Source of the DNA: Streptomyces asiaticus
Lineage (GTDB): Bacteria > Actinomycetota > Actinomycetes > Streptomycetales > Streptomycetaceae
DNA: 64,000 nt
NCBI RefSeq assembly: GCF_018138715.1
Contig: NZ_JAGSHX010000006.1
Location: 4,836,001 to 4,900,000 of the forward strand
Direction: 5' to 3'
This document shows, one piece after another, positions 1 to 10,802 of the stretch. The notes below the pieces were generated by a model. It ran no database searches. It was not told the DNA's origin and worked only from the letters and a program-made list of their open reading frames with translations. The translations under genes were made by a program, and so were the position numbers. Numbering within the stretch: position 1 is the first letter of the stretch; each line of letters begins with the position of its first letter.

Positions 1-2352
<2,352 letters not shown>

Positions 2353-2377
<25 letters not shown>

Positions 2378-2468
2378 GGGACCTGCTGGTGGGCCCAGCG
2401 CAACAGACGGCCTGCTGGTGGGCCCCGCGCAATAGATGACCTGCTGGTGGGCCCCGCGCAATAAGGGA
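2353..2468. repeat. 29-bp tandem array x4 over the clpB stop codon
   Basis: Four units begin at 2353, 2382, 2411 and 2440, each starting CCTGCTGGTGGG. The first unit encodes the last ClpB residues and the stop; the next three are near copies lying downstream. The unit is not a multiple of three, so no reading frame is kept across the array. Confidence 0.95.
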
Positions 2469-2610
2469 CCCCGGGGCCGCTCGGCACCCCCGGTCCCGCC
2501 GGTCCTCCCGGCCGCCGTTTCGGCCGGATCGGGCAATGTACGGCCGGGGTTGCACGGCGGGGGCGGGTGTGAGGGAGGATGGCGGTATTCCATACGAAGG
2601 GAAATCCACG

Positions 2611-3147
2611 GTGAGCATCGACCCGTCCTCGATTCCGAATTTCGGGGGTCAGCCCGAGCCCGAACCGACGGGTCCGAGCGGCCCCGTGCTGCCCGACCAG
2701 GACCTGGTCAAGCAGCTGCTGGAGCAGATGGAGCTGAAGTACGTCGTCGACGAGGAGGGGGACCTCGCCGCGCCGTGGGAGCAGTTCCGCACCTACTTCA
2801 TGTTCCGCGGGGAGGAGGAGCAGCAGGTCTTCTCCGTCCGCACGTTCTACGACCGGCCGCACGGCATCGATGAGAAGCCGCGGCTGCTCGAGGCGATCGA
2901 CGACTGGAACCGCCGCACCCTGTGGCCGAAGGTCTACAGCCACACCAATGACGACGGCACGGTCCGGTTGATCGGTGAGGCGCAGATGCTGATCGGCACC
3001 GGCGTCAGCCTGGAGCACTTCGTGTCCAGCACGGTCAGCTGGGTGCGGGCTTCGATCGAGTTCGACCGCTGGCTGGTCGAACAGCTCGGTCTGGAGGCCG
3101 ACATCGAGTCCGACGGCGACGACAAGCCGGGCGACGACGAGGCCTGA
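2611..3147 (+). CDS. YbjN domain-containing protein
   Basis: A 178-residue cytoplasmic protein of the YbjN-like (putative sensory transduction regulator) family; biochemical role not established. The N-terminal 25 residues are Pro/Gly/Glu-rich. The YbjN-like domain follows from about residue 30, with the pattern LLEQMELKYVVDEEGD and a later helix FDRWLVEQLGLE. The C-terminal tail is acidic. GTG 2611 is preferred because GAAGGGA (2596-2602) sits 8 nt upstream; the open frame extends further back but that part is Gly/Arg-rich and looks non-coding. It lies convergent with the mannosyltransferase gene. No transmembrane segment or signal peptide is seen. Confidence 0.85.
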   Translation: MSIDPSSIPNFGGQPEPEPTGPSGPVLPDQDLVKQLLEQMELKYVVDEEGDLAAPWEQFRTYFMFRGEEEQQVFSVRTFYDRPHGIDEKPRLLEAIDDWNRRTLWPKVYSHTNDDGTVRLIGEAQMLIGTGVSLEHFVSSTVSWVRASIEFDRWLVEQLGLEADIESDGDDKPGDDEA

Positions 3148-3291
3148 GCGGCCGAGCCGTACCCGGCCGTACCTCGGCCTTGCCCCGGCCTTGCCCCGGC
3201 CTTATCCGGCCTCGCCCTTTACCCGGTCGGAGTGGCCGTACAGCGCTTGGCGACGCCGTATCCCGGTCGGCGATGCCGTGGGCCGTATCGG

Positions 3292-4512
3292 TCAGACCGG
3301 GCTGGTGGCCATGGTCAGCAGATACGTTCCGTAGAGACAGGAGAGCCCGGCCAGTACGCCGCCCACCAGGACGGCGGTGCGCGGCCGGGCTCTTGCCATC
3401 GCCAGCGCCGCCGGGAGCAGCAGCGGGAAGGCGGGCAGCAGGAAGCGCGGCTTGGACGCGAAGTAGTTGGCGCTGGCGAGCGCGATGAACACCAGGGCCA
3501 GGGTGTAGACGACCAGCGGCAGCGGCGGCGGCCGCAGCGCGAGCCCGACCAGGGCGATCAGCGAGGCGCCGATGACGATCAGCGCCATGTAGTGCGAGAG
3601 ATGGCCGCTCCCCATGATCAGGGAACGGGCGGAGCGGAAGCCGCTCGCACCGAGATCGAGATACGTCCCCCAGTCGTCCTGGACGTCCAGATAGCCGCGC
3701 CAGGTGCCGCGCCGCACCCCCACCCACGCGGCGTAACCGAGCCAGCCGAGCGGTGACAGCGCGGCCCCCGCCCACACCCGCCAGGACGTCCGCCCGCGGT
3801 GCCGCCGGATCTCGGCGGCCGCGCAGACGCACACGGCCGCCGCCACCGCGAGCCCGTTGGGCCGGGTGGCCCCCGCGCACAGCGCGAGCGCCCCGGCCCA
3901 CAGCCAGCGCCGGGTCAGCAGCGCGTACAGCGACCAGGCCGCCAGCGCCGTCAGCAGCGACTCGGTGTACCCCATGGACTCGATGACCGCGTGCGGCAGC
4001 AGCCCCCACAGCGCCACCAGCGTCAAGGCCACCCGCCGCCCGTACAGCCGCTCCCCGACCGCGTGGATCCCCCAGGCCGCCAGCCCGGCCGCGGCCCAGG
4101 CGATCAGCAGGCCCGCCGTCACCGCGCTCACGGGGACGACGCCGGTGACGGCCCGGATCAGCGCCGGGTAGAGCGGGAAGAACGCCAGATCGCTGAAGCT
4201 CAGCCCGGGGTGGGCGGCGGAGGGGCGGCTGGTGCCGTAGCCGTGCTGGGCGATGCCCACGTACCAGAGGCTGTCCATGGAGTGCCCGAGCTGCGTCCGC
4301 GGGTGCTTCCCGGCCTGGCGGGCGCCCAGCGCCACACAGACGATCCCGGCGGCCCGTACCGTCGCGTACACCGCGAGCGCGAGCCACGCCCGCCCCAGCG
4401 ACGCCCCGACCCGCCCCAGCACCCCCCGCCGTTCCGCCGGCCGCCGGGGCGGCTCCGGGATCCGTGTGGACGCGGCGGTGTCGGCGGACACGGAGACCTC
4501 CGGTGCGGGCAC
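3292..4512 (-). CDS. PIG-V/Gpi18-like membrane mannosyltransferase
   Basis: A 406-residue polytopic membrane protein, probably a GT-C type mannosyltransferase using a polyprenyl-phosphate sugar donor. About ten hydrophobic segments are visible. PIG-V-like signatures are present: FFPLYPALIR in the first third, GYTESLL, then GATRPNGLA. PIG-V itself adds the second mannose to GPI anchors, but actinobacteria lack GPI, so the acceptor here is unknown; transfer to lipid or cell-wall glycans is inference. The start is a GTG without a clear ribosome binding site, so the N-terminus is uncertain. Convergent with the YbjN gene and codirectional with the aminotransferase upstream, 146 bp away. Confidence 0.8.
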   Translation of the reverse strand: MPAPEVSVSADTAASTRIPEPPRRPAERRGVLGRVGASLGRAWLALAVYATVRAAGIVCVALGARQAGKHPRTQLGHSMDSLWYVGIAQHGYGTSRPSAAHPGLSFSDLAFFPLYPALIRAVTGVVPVSAVTAGLLIAWAAAGLAAWGIHAVGERLYGRRVALTLVALWGLLPHAVIESMGYTESLLTALAAWSLYALLTRRWLWAGALALCAGATRPNGLAVAAAVCVCAAAEIRRHRGRTSWRVWAGAALSPLGWLGYAAWVGVRRGTWRGYLDVQDDWGTYLDLGASGFRSARSLIMGSGHLSHYMALIVIGASLIALVGLALRPPPLPLVVYTLALVFIALASANYFASKPRFLLPAFPLLLPAALAMARARPRTAVLVGGVLAGLSCLYGTYLLTMATSPV

Positions 4513-4658
4513 ACGACGGGCACTCGACGAACCTGCGCCGAGCCCCCGGGAGGGGACGGACCAGGGGGCCCGGCCGACACACCGACCATCCGCCAGGGCG
4601 CGGACGCCCGCGACCTGGGAAGTCCAACCGGGGGACGGAATGACCGTCAGGCGGCGCG

Positions 4659-5831
4659 TCAGCCCTGGGCGAGGGTCTTGAGGCGGGCCACGGCGTCCGT
4701 AAGGACCTCTTCGCGCTTGCAGAAGGCGAAGCGCACGAAGGGGGAGCCCTGGTCCTGGTGGTCGTAGAAGACCGCGTTCGGGACCGCGACCACGCCACAG
4801 CGCTCGGGGAGGGAGCGGCAGAAGGCGAAGCCGTCGGTCTCGCCGAGGGGGCGGATGTCGGTGGTGATGAAGTAGGTGCCCGAGGGGCGGAAGACGTGGA
4901 AGCCCGCGTCGGCCAGGCCATCGGCCAGCAGATCGCGCTTGGCGCGCAGATCGTCCCGGATGCCGTGGAAATAGGCGTCGGGGAGGGCCAGCGCCTCGGC
5001 CACCGCGTACTGGAAGGGGCCCGCCGAGACATAGGTGAGGTACTGCTTGGCCGAGCGCACCGCCGTGACCAGCTCGGGAGCGCCGGTCACCCAGCCGACC
5101 TTCCAGCCGGTGAACGAAAACGTCTTTCCGCTGCTGCTGATGGTGACGGTCCGCTCGCGCATCCCGGGGAAGGAGACCAGCGGGGTGTGCTCGGTGCCGA
5201 AGACGAGGTGCTCGTAGACCTCGTCGGTGACCACCAGCAGATCGCGCTCGACGGCGAGTTCGGCGACCGCGGCCAGCTCATCGTGGGTGAGCACGGTGCC
5301 GGTGGGGTTGTGCGGGGTGTTGAGCAGGATGAGCCGGGTGCGGTCGGTGACGGCGGCGCGCAGCTCGTCCAGGTCCAGCCGGAAGGTGTCACCGTCGGGG
5401 CGCAGGGTGACGGGGACGCGGACGCCGCCCGCCATGGCCACACAGGCGGCGTACGAGTCGTAGTACGGCTCCAGCGCGATCACCTCGTCGCCCGGCTCCA
5501 CCAGCGCCAGCAGCGACGCCGCGATGGCCTCGGTGGCGCCCGCGGTGATCAGCACCTCGGTGTCGGGGTCGAAGCCCAGGCCGTACCAGCGCCGCTGGTG
5601 CTCGGTGACGGCGGTGCGCAGCTCGGGCACGCCGGGGCCGGGCGGGTACTGATTGCCCCGGCCCTCGCGCAGCGCGCGGACGGCGGCGTCACGCACCTCC
5701 TCGGGGCCGTCGGTGTCCGGGAAGCCCTGCCCGAGGTTGATCGCGCCGGTGCGTACGGCGAGGGCGGACATCTCGGCGAAGATCGTGGTGCCGAAGGCGG
5801 CCAGTCGGCGGTTGAGCGGCGGTCGTCCCAT
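4659..5831 (-). CDS. Class I/II PLP-dependent aminotransferase (DapC/kynurenine aminotransferase-like)
   Basis: A fold-type I PLP aminotransferase of 390 residues (393 if the upstream ATG at 5840 is used). The signature region has INLGQGFPD near the N-terminus, NTPHNPTG (substrate/PLP contacts), DEVYEHL, and the Schiff-base lysine in SSSGKTFSFTGWK. Family relatives include actinobacterial N-succinyl-diaminopimelate aminotransferase and kynurenine aminotransferases; the sequence alone does not separate these. ATG 5831 is preferred because GGAG at 5842-5845 (complement) lies 10 nt from it but only 1 nt from ATG 5840. It stands alone on the minus strand. Confidence 0.85.
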   Translation of the reverse strand: MGRPPLNRRLAAFGTTIFAEMSALAVRTGAINLGQGFPDTDGPEEVRDAAVRALREGRGNQYPPGPGVPELRTAVTEHQRRWYGLGFDPDTEVLITAGATEAIAASLLALVEPGDEVIALEPYYDSYAACVAMAGGVRVPVTLRPDGDTFRLDLDELRAAVTDRTRLILLNTPHNPTGTVLTHDELAAVAELAVERDLLVVTDEVYEHLVFGTEHTPLVSFPGMRERTVTISSSGKTFSFTGWKVGWVTGAPELVTAVRSAKQYLTYVSAGPFQYAVAEALALPDAYFHGIRDDLRAKRDLLADGLADAGFHVFRPSGTYFITTDIRPLGETDGFAFCRSLPERCGVVAVPNAVFYDHQDQGSPFVRFAFCKREEVLTDAVARLKTLAQG

Positions 5832-5980
5832 GGCGCCCATACTCCGCCGAACCCTCGGCCTCCATCAACTCTCCCGCTGCCCGGCGTGGGGTAAAGAGCG
5901 ATGTCAGGGCCAGACGCTGGCCTGTGCCCGAGAGCAGCCGACCAGAAGGCGGTCGCCCGGGCGGCCTCGGCTTCGAACGC

Positions 5981-6014
5981 CATGGGCCCCGGGACAGCAG
6001 TCCCGGGGCCCATG
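5981..6014 (-). terminator. Perfect 14-bp inverted repeat downstream of the small peptide gene
   Basis: Arms 5981-5994 and 6001-6014 are perfectly complementary around a 6-nt loop. It lies 67 nt past the stop of the minus-strand peptide gene. There is no T-run, as is usual for GC-rich actinomycete terminators. Confidence 0.75.
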
Positions 6015-6081
6015 ACAACCCTGGAATTCACATGGTCGGCGGGTGAGTCATGCAGACCAAGTAAATCTCGGTGCATCCGTC

Positions 6082-6300
6082 TCAGATGCCGACGCCGCCA
6101 GAGAAACCCGCCTGTCCGGAGACGGGGCCCACCTGGCCGCTGAGGCCACCTGAAACCGAGCCACCCAGAGCGGGCAGGGTGGGCAGGGCGGGCAGGGTGG
6201 GCTCTGCACCACCCGTCAGGTTTACGGTCCCGAGAACTCCGCCGGAGACATGGTCCAGCTCGCTGTCAGCGATCTCGATGGCCTCGATCTGCTTACGCAC
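6082..6300 (-). CDS. Small peptide with double-glycine leader (RiPP/bacteriocin-like precursor)
   Basis: A 72-residue predicted secreted peptide precursor. The first 21 residues look like a leader ending in a double-glycine processing motif (IADSELDHVSGG), the type cleaved by C39 peptidase-containing ABC transporters. The putative core of 51 residues has no cysteine. It opens with VLGTVNLTGG, continues with a Pro/Leu repeat (PTLPALPTLPAL), then a Gly/Ser/Val tail holding several GxxxG spacings. The GTG start has GGGAGGG 8 nt upstream. No lanthipeptide synthetase, cyclodehydratase, radical-SAM enzyme or peptidase-transporter is encoded in the window, so it is an orphan precursor. It could be an unmodified class II-type bacteriocin, a peptide modified in trans, or a small secreted signal; function unproven. 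Confidence 0.7.
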   Translation of the reverse strand: MRKQIEAIEIADSELDHVSGGVLGTVNLTGGAEPTLPALPTLPALGGSVSGGLSGQVGPVSGQAGFSGGVGI

Positions 6301-7227
6301 GTCAGGCCCTCCCTTTCGTTTTTGGTGTGACCACGGGGCGTATCGAGCGGCCCGGCGTCAAGCTGGTCCAGCCGGCTTGACGATCGTCCGCCACTCAGAA
6401 GCGGAGGTCCATCTTCCGAGTGGCGTGGATCAAACCATGTTTACGGCGGCTCAGCCACCGCGATCTGTCCGAAATGTCTGGGGATATTTTGGTATTGCGG
6501 CATGTCGGCAAGCCGGACTTTTGACTGGATGGCGACGACTTCTTCACTTGCATTTCGGCGACCGGGCCTCGTGGCGGGGGCCGGCGTGGTCATCAGAAGG
6601 ACATATCACCCCTTGGGGACGGTGTTCACCCTGCAAGGCGCGACCCAGCGGCAAGGCTGTGACCTTTCTGTGGAGATAACGCGCAGGTTTACTGAAGCGC
6701 GGCGCTACAGCATTGTGTTGCTCGATTTCCGGACACAGCAGGCCGGCGCCTGGCCGCGACCCGCGCGGGCTGAGCACGCACGCGGCGTGCGACCCGTACG
6801 CCCCCCGGAAGAGAGGCCGCAGCCGAGCCGACCCTCTTGTCCCGAGTGCCGAAAGGGGCACCGCCCCACGTGTGAATACGACAGCCGAAATAGCGGTCGT
6901 CGCAGTGGTGAATGCGGGGCCTCATAGCGATTCAGTCAAATGTGCGCCCGCTCAAATGCACCAAACTGCGGGACATGCCGCTGCCTCCCGAGGCGGGCGA
7001 GGATGGTGTATCTGTTCCGGCTCGGTGTCCGTGGTCGTGCGGGAACGTCGATCCTGCGTCCCCTGCTTCCGTCTCCACGCCGGCAGACCTTCCCACCCGG
7101 CGCGGGACACCCGCCCTCGCTGGATTTCCGCGCTGGTTTTGAGTGGCGGGATGGGCGGGTACTCGGCCGGACCGGAATCCATCGACCACGCGTTGTCGCC
7201 GGGGCGGTGAGTCCCGTGGGAGGCGAG
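6301..7227. other. Gene-poor 927-bp stretch
   Basis: No convincing gene on either strand. Base composition looks less GC-rich than its surroundings (for example around 6470-6560 and 6690-6730). It carries the promoter regions of the peptide gene (minus) and the DUF5996 gene (plus), plus a relic of the latter at 6731-6808. Short open frames here lack ribosome binding sites and family resemblance. Confidence 0.6.
6731..6808 (+). pseudogene. Internally deleted relic of the DUF5996 gene
   Basis: Three blocks match the downstream DUF5996 gene in the same order and orientation but with the intervening sequence removed. 6731-6758 equals 7241-7268 (28/28). 6760-6778 equals 7395-7413 (19/19). 6778-6808 matches 7647-7677 (29/31). 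This is best read as a decayed duplicate with large internal deletions, or a scar of unequal recombination. Confidence 0.8.
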
Positions 7228-8172
7228 ATGGCCGAGCAGAGGACACAGCAGGCCGGCGCCTGGCCGCGGCTTCGGCTGGAGGACTGGGCCGAGACCCGGG
7301 ACACGCTGCACATGTGGACCCAGATCGTCGGCAAGATCCGGCTGGACCATGCGCCGCCGGTCAATCAGTGGTGGCAGGTGACCTTGTATGTCACCCCGCG
7401 CGGGCTGAGCACGTCCACGATCCCGTATCGGACCGGGGCGTTCGATATCGAGTTCGATTTTGTCGAGCACCGGCTGGGGGTCCGGGTGAGCGACGGGAGC
7501 CGGCGTGAGCTGGCGCTGGAGTCCAAACCGGTGTCCCAGTTCTACTCCGAGATCATGGGCCTGCTGGGGGACCTGGGCATCCAGACCCGGATGTATCCCC
7601 GGCCGAACGAGGTGCCCGTGGCGATTCCGTTCCCGGAGGACCACCGGCACGCGGCGTACGACCCGTACGCCACCCGGCTCTTCTGGGGTCAGTTGCTGAA
7701 CGCACACCGGGTGTTCGGGGAATTCCGGTCCCATTTCGTCGGCAAGGCCAGCCCCGTGCACTTCTTCTGGGGCGCGATGGACCTGTGCGTCACTCGCTTC
7801 TCCGGCCGCACCGCGCCACCGCATCCCCCCGGCGGGGTGCCGAATCTGCCGGACCGGGTGACGCAGGAGGCGTACTCCGTCGAGTTGTCCAGCTGCGGTT
7901 TCTGGCCCGGCGGCGGGGAGGAGGGCGGCTTCTACTCCTACGCCTACCCCGAGCCCGCCGGCTTCGCCGACCAGCCGGTCCGGCCCGCGACGGCCTCGTA
8001 CCGGCGGGATGTCGGTGAATTCGTGCTGCCCTACGAGGCGGTCGCCACCGCGTCCGATCCGGACCGGACGCTGAGCGAATTCCTGCACAGCACGTATGAG
8101 GCGGCCGCCGAACTGGCCGACTGGGACCGCGCGGTTCTGGAAGCCGACCCCGTTCACTGGGAGCATCGCTAG
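7228..8172 (+). CDS. DUF5996 family protein
   Basis: A 314-residue cytoplasmic protein of the DUF5996 family, function unknown. Typical features: early tryptophan-rich stretch (LEDWAETRDTLHMWTQ), the segment VTLYVTPRGLST, a central FWGAMDLCVTRFSG and a C-terminal half rich in Gly, Pro and Tyr (GFWPGGGEEGGFYSYAYPEP). ATG 7228 has GGGAGG (7218-7223) just upstream. A partial copy of the gene sits 420-500 bp upstream. It stands alone between the peptide gene and the lipoprotein gene. No signal peptide or membrane segment is seen. Confidence 0.85.
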   Translation: MAEQRTQQAGAWPRLRLEDWAETRDTLHMWTQIVGKIRLDHAPPVNQWWQVTLYVTPRGLSTSTIPYRTGAFDIEFDFVEHRLGVRVSDGSRRELALESKPVSQFYSEIMGLLGDLGIQTRMYPRPNEVPVAIPFPEDHRHAAYDPYATRLFWGQLLNAHRVFGEFRSHFVGKASPVHFFWGAMDLCVTRFSGRTAPPHPPGGVPNLPDRVTQEAYSVELSSCGFWPGGGEEGGFYSYAYPEPAGFADQPVRPATASYRRDVGEFVLPYEAVATASDPDRTLSEFLHSTYEAAAELADWDRAVLEADPVHWEHR

Positions 8173-8179
8173 CGAATGG

Positions 8180-8300
8180 CCGCCGGATCGTGACGCCTGC
8201 GGCGGGCTGTTCCCCTCTCCGCCCCTTCCCACAACTGGGGCTCCGCCCCAGACCCCGGGGTCCCGGGGTGAAGCCCCTGCCACGCGGCGGAGCCGCATCC
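8180..8300. repeat. Copy of the intergenic repeat family (also at 46.1-46.75 kb)
   Basis: The segment from the CGCCGGATCGTGACGCCTGC motif through GGGGCTCCGCCCC to GGCGGAGCCGCAT closely matches, in the same or reverse orientation, several units in 46139-46744. It is rich in short palindromes and lies downstream of the DUF5996 gene. Confidence 0.85.
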
Positions 8301-8440
8301 GCCCGGCGCTCAGCGGCTGTCCCCCGGGCGAGCTACGTGCGGGTGCGCTCCGGGTGGTGACGATTCCGGGACGCCGGATGCCTAGCGTTGGGGTCGGCCG
8401 CGGGGAGCGGCTGACCCAGACTCTCTCAGGGGGAAGAACG

Positions 8441-9361
8441 ATGATCCGCAGTGCCAGGGTGTCCGCCGTGATCGCGCTGTCCTGCGCCGTGGCCGGGGTG
8501 GGGCTGGTCGGTTGTGAGGATGACTCGAAGGCGGATGCGGAGACGGCCGCCGCCGCTTCGAAGAAGGCGGGCGATCAGGACGTGCTGACCGGCACCAAGA
8601 AGATCGAGATTGGCGGCCAGTTGGTGAACGTGTCCTGTTCGGGGACTCCGGCGGACGGCAGCCCGGTCATCATGCTGCTGGCCGGAGGCGGTGACGGGCT
8701 GGACAAGGTGGCCGGGATCCAGAAGACCCTGAGCGAGAAGAACCGGGTCTGCTCCTACGACCGGCTCGGCGAAGGCGCCAGCGACAAGCCCGACGGGCCG
8801 CAGACCCTCACGAGCACGGGCAAGGTGCTGACCGCCGTGCTCGACCGGGTCGCCGGTGACAACCCGGTCGTCCTGGCCGGGCATTCGCTGGGTGGGCTGA
8901 TCGCCGCCCGGTACGCGCCCGACCACCAGGACCGGATCAAGGGGCTGGTCCTGATGGACGCCACCTCACCGACCCAGACCGCCGATCTCAACAAGGGAAT
9001 CCCCGAATCCGCCACCGGCCCGGCGGTGGCATTGCGTGATCAGACCCTCGCGATCCTGCACGGAGGGGAGCCGGAGAAGCTCACGGTGCCCGACGGCAAG
9101 GTCCGTTCCGCCGGGGACATCCCGGTGGAGGTGATCCATCACGGGAAGCAGTACCTCGCGGAGGTGCCCGACTACGGGCCGGGCCTGGAGCGGGCGTGGA
9201 CCAACGGCCAGCGCAAGTGGCTCGCGGTCTCCAGCCGCGCCAAGCTGAGCACCGCCAAGACCAGCACGCACTACATCTACGTCGACCAGCCGGATGTCGC
9301 CGTGCGGGCGATCGAGCGCGTCACCGTTCAGGCCGTGGACAGCGCGGCCTCCGGGCGCTGA
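8441..9361 (+). CDS. Lipoprotein alpha/beta hydrolase
   Basis: A 306-residue predicted secreted lipoprotein with an alpha/beta hydrolase fold. The N-terminus is a lipoprotein signal peptide with a lipobox ending LVGC at about residue 25, so the mature protein should be anchored outside the membrane. The nucleophile elbow is GHSLGG and the preceding oxyanion region is LLAGGGDG. A family resemblance to proline iminopeptidase/esterase-type hydrolases is visible, but the substrate cannot be named. ATG 8441 is chosen because of the purine-rich CAGGGGGAAG just upstream and the signal peptide; the frame extends back to 8096 but that part overlaps the DUF5996 gene and the repeat. Confidence 0.85.
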   Translation: MIRSARVSAVIALSCAVAGVGLVGCEDDSKADAETAAAASKKAGDQDVLTGTKKIEIGGQLVNVSCSGTPADGSPVIMLLAGGGDGLDKVAGIQKTLSEKNRVCSYDRLGEGASDKPDGPQTLTSTGKVLTAVLDRVAGDNPVVLAGHSLGGLIAARYAPDHQDRIKGLVLMDATSPTQTADLNKGIPESATGPAVALRDQTLAILHGGEPEKLTVPDGKVRSAGDIPVEVIHHGKQYLAEVPDYGPGLERAWTNGQRKWLAVSSRAKLSTAKTSTHYIYVDQPDVAVRAIERVTVQAVDSAASGR

Positions 9362-9469
9362 ACCTCTGGACTTCCTCAACTCCGCTTTGACCCCGCATGA
9401 GGCCGGGCATGGGACCCGGCAGGTACGAAGCGGTACCTCGCTACGGGGGTTGGAAGGAGAGTGAGGACC

Positions 9470-9694
9470 ATGGGGTCTGTTGTCATCTTGGTCGTGCTGG
9501 CGTTCACGTTCGCGGCGCTCGCCGCGCTGGGCGCCGGTCGGTCGAAGGGGTACAGCGGGCGGCGCAAGCGGTCCTGGGGCGCCGGTTCCAGTGGGGCCGC
9601 CGGTGGCGGCTGGTGGGCCGGTGGCGACGGCGGCGGTGGTGGCCATCACGGGGGTGGTCACCACGGCGGCGGTGGCTGCGGCGGGGGTGGCTGA
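9470..9694 (+). CDS. Small membrane protein with Gly/His-rich tail
   Basis: A 74-residue protein: one N-terminal transmembrane helix (about residues 3-22), a short basic segment (GRRKRSW), then a tail made almost only of Gly, His and Trp with one Cys near the end (HHGGGHHGGGGCGGGG). Similar Gly-rich tails with Cys occur at the C-termini of various actinobacterial membrane proteins of unknown role; metal binding by the His/Cys tail is inference. ATG 9470 fits the GGAAGGAGA at 9452-9460; GTG 9461 would be too close to it. Followed by a 20-bp tandem array and a strong hairpin. Confidence 0.7.
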   Translation: MGSVVILVVLAFTFAALAALGAGRSKGYSGRRKRSWGAGSSGAAGGGWWAGGDGGGGGHHGGGHHGGGGCGGGG

Positions 9695-9714
9695 CCCGCG
9701 GTTCCCGCGGCCTC

Positions 9715-9820
9715 TGCGGTCGCCGTGCCGTTCTTACGGTTGCCGCGCGGCCTTACGGTCGCCACGCCGTTCTTACGGTTGCCATGCCCTTCTTGCGGTT
9801 GCCACGCCGTCCTTGCGGCA
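9715..9820. repeat. 20-bp tandem array, about 5.3 copies
   Basis: Units start at 9715, 9735, 9754, 9774, 9794 and 9814 (partial), each a variant of TACGGTTGCCACGCCGTTCT. Non-coding, just after the Gly/His-rich protein gene. Confidence 0.9.
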
Positions 9821-9831
9821 GTGAAGCGACG

Positions 9832-9871
9832 AGCCAGCGCCCGGCGCGCCAACGTGCGCCGGGCGCTGGCT
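9832..9871 (+). terminator. Perfect 16-bp stem-loop
   Basis: Arms 9832-9847 and 9856-9871 are perfectly complementary with an 8-nt loop, followed by TGTTGAAC. Probable terminator of the Gly/His-rich protein transcript. Confidence 0.85.
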
Positions 9872-10083
9872 TGTTGAACACTTGCCCTAGGGAGCGCCCT
9901 AGGGGGTGGAAACCCGGCGAAGGTGGGTAAAAACGATGTGGCGCCCAGCATTTCATGATTCCGTATACCACCAATCGACCTTACGGCCCCACGCGGGCAC
10001 GAGCCGCCGTATGCGCATGCCCCTGGTCCCCCGCGGGGCGAGCTGGCCCAACTTTTTCCACTGCGTGCTTGCGGAGCCGATCC

Positions 10084-10710
10084 ATGCTCACGACCCTCAA
10101 GACTGCCTACACCGATACCCGCGCCGCTGACCTCGCCTGGGGCCTGGGGCGGGAGCCGCTTCCCGCCCTCGCTGTGCTCGATCTTCAACTCCATGACTTC
10201 GCCGTCCAGTTGAGGCTTCTGGGCGCCTCCCACCAGGTCCTCCTCGAAGGGGAGGGCAGCCGTTGCTCGGAGACCGTGGCCTGTATGTCCGGCAACAGCA
10301 CCCCGCTTCCGCTGGGGGTTTCCACCCTCGTCGACGGCCGCGAATACGAATTCGCGGCGCGCGTCGAGGAGTTGTCGCAGGGGGCCTTCGCCGGGCGCGC
10401 CCAGGAGCTGCTCGCGCTGGTGGCCGACCATCCGCACGGTCTGGCCGGTACGTTCCCCGGCAGCCCGAACGCGTTCACGGCCCTGCTCGCGCAGTGGAAC
10501 GAGGGCACGGTGGGGTGGCGGACCTGGCATGCCTACCCCCAGGAGGGGCGGTTGGTCACCACCCGCACCTGTGTCGGGGCCCGGGTACCGGCCGCGCTCC
10601 GGCCGCCGGGCGCGGGCGGGCTCGATATGGGCGGTCTGCCCAGTAGTCTGCCGGGCGGGATGTCGGGCGGGATGTCGGGCGGGGCGTCGCCCCAAGTCCC
10701 GTGCGTCTGA
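10084..10710 (+). CDS. DUF2617 family protein
   Basis: A 208-residue cytoplasmic protein of the DUF2617 family, function unknown. Conserved-looking elements: the first 20 residues (LKTAYTDTRAADLAW), VQLRLLGASHQV, an FPGSPNAFTAL segment and WRTWHAYP near the C-terminal third. The C-terminal 25 residues are a low-complexity Gly/Ser/Met tail made by a 12-bp repeat (GGMSGGMSGGAS). ATG 10084 has GGAG at 10073-10076, 7 nt upstream; the frame is open upstream but without family resemblance. Monocistronic between the hairpin at 9832 and the leaderless speE-like gene. Confidence 0.85.
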   Translation: MLTTLKTAYTDTRAADLAWGLGREPLPALAVLDLQLHDFAVQLRLLGASHQVLLEGEGSRCSETVACMSGNSTPLPLGVSTLVDGREYEFAARVEELSQGAFAGRAQELLALVADHPHGLAGTFPGSPNAFTALLAQWNEGTVGWRTWHAYPQEGRLVTTRTCVGARVPAALRPPGAGGLDMGGLPSSLPGGMSGGMSGGASPQVPCV

Positions 10711-10802
10711 AGGGGATCGCGCGTGGCCGAGAGGCCATCGATCCCAGATGTACGAACGGCAATGCACTCGTGTGGGGGACGAGACGTAAGCGATATGTGA
10801 CG

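Larger units (their letters stand above)
9695..10083. other. 389-bp intergenic region
   Basis: Contains the 20-bp tandem array (9715-9820), the terminator hairpin (9832-9871), a pair of CCCTAGGG palindromes 12 bp apart (9885 and 9897), and presumably the promoter of the DUF2617 gene. No gene is seen. Confidence 0.7.

Noticed and set aside
6082..6300. Lanthipeptide precursor
   Set aside because: The leader resembles that class, but the core has no cysteine and no LanM/LanKC-type enzyme is in the window.
6301..7227. Several short open frames of 70-140 codons
   Set aside because: None has a ribosome binding site plus codon bias, and they overlap each other on both strands around the DUF5996 relic.
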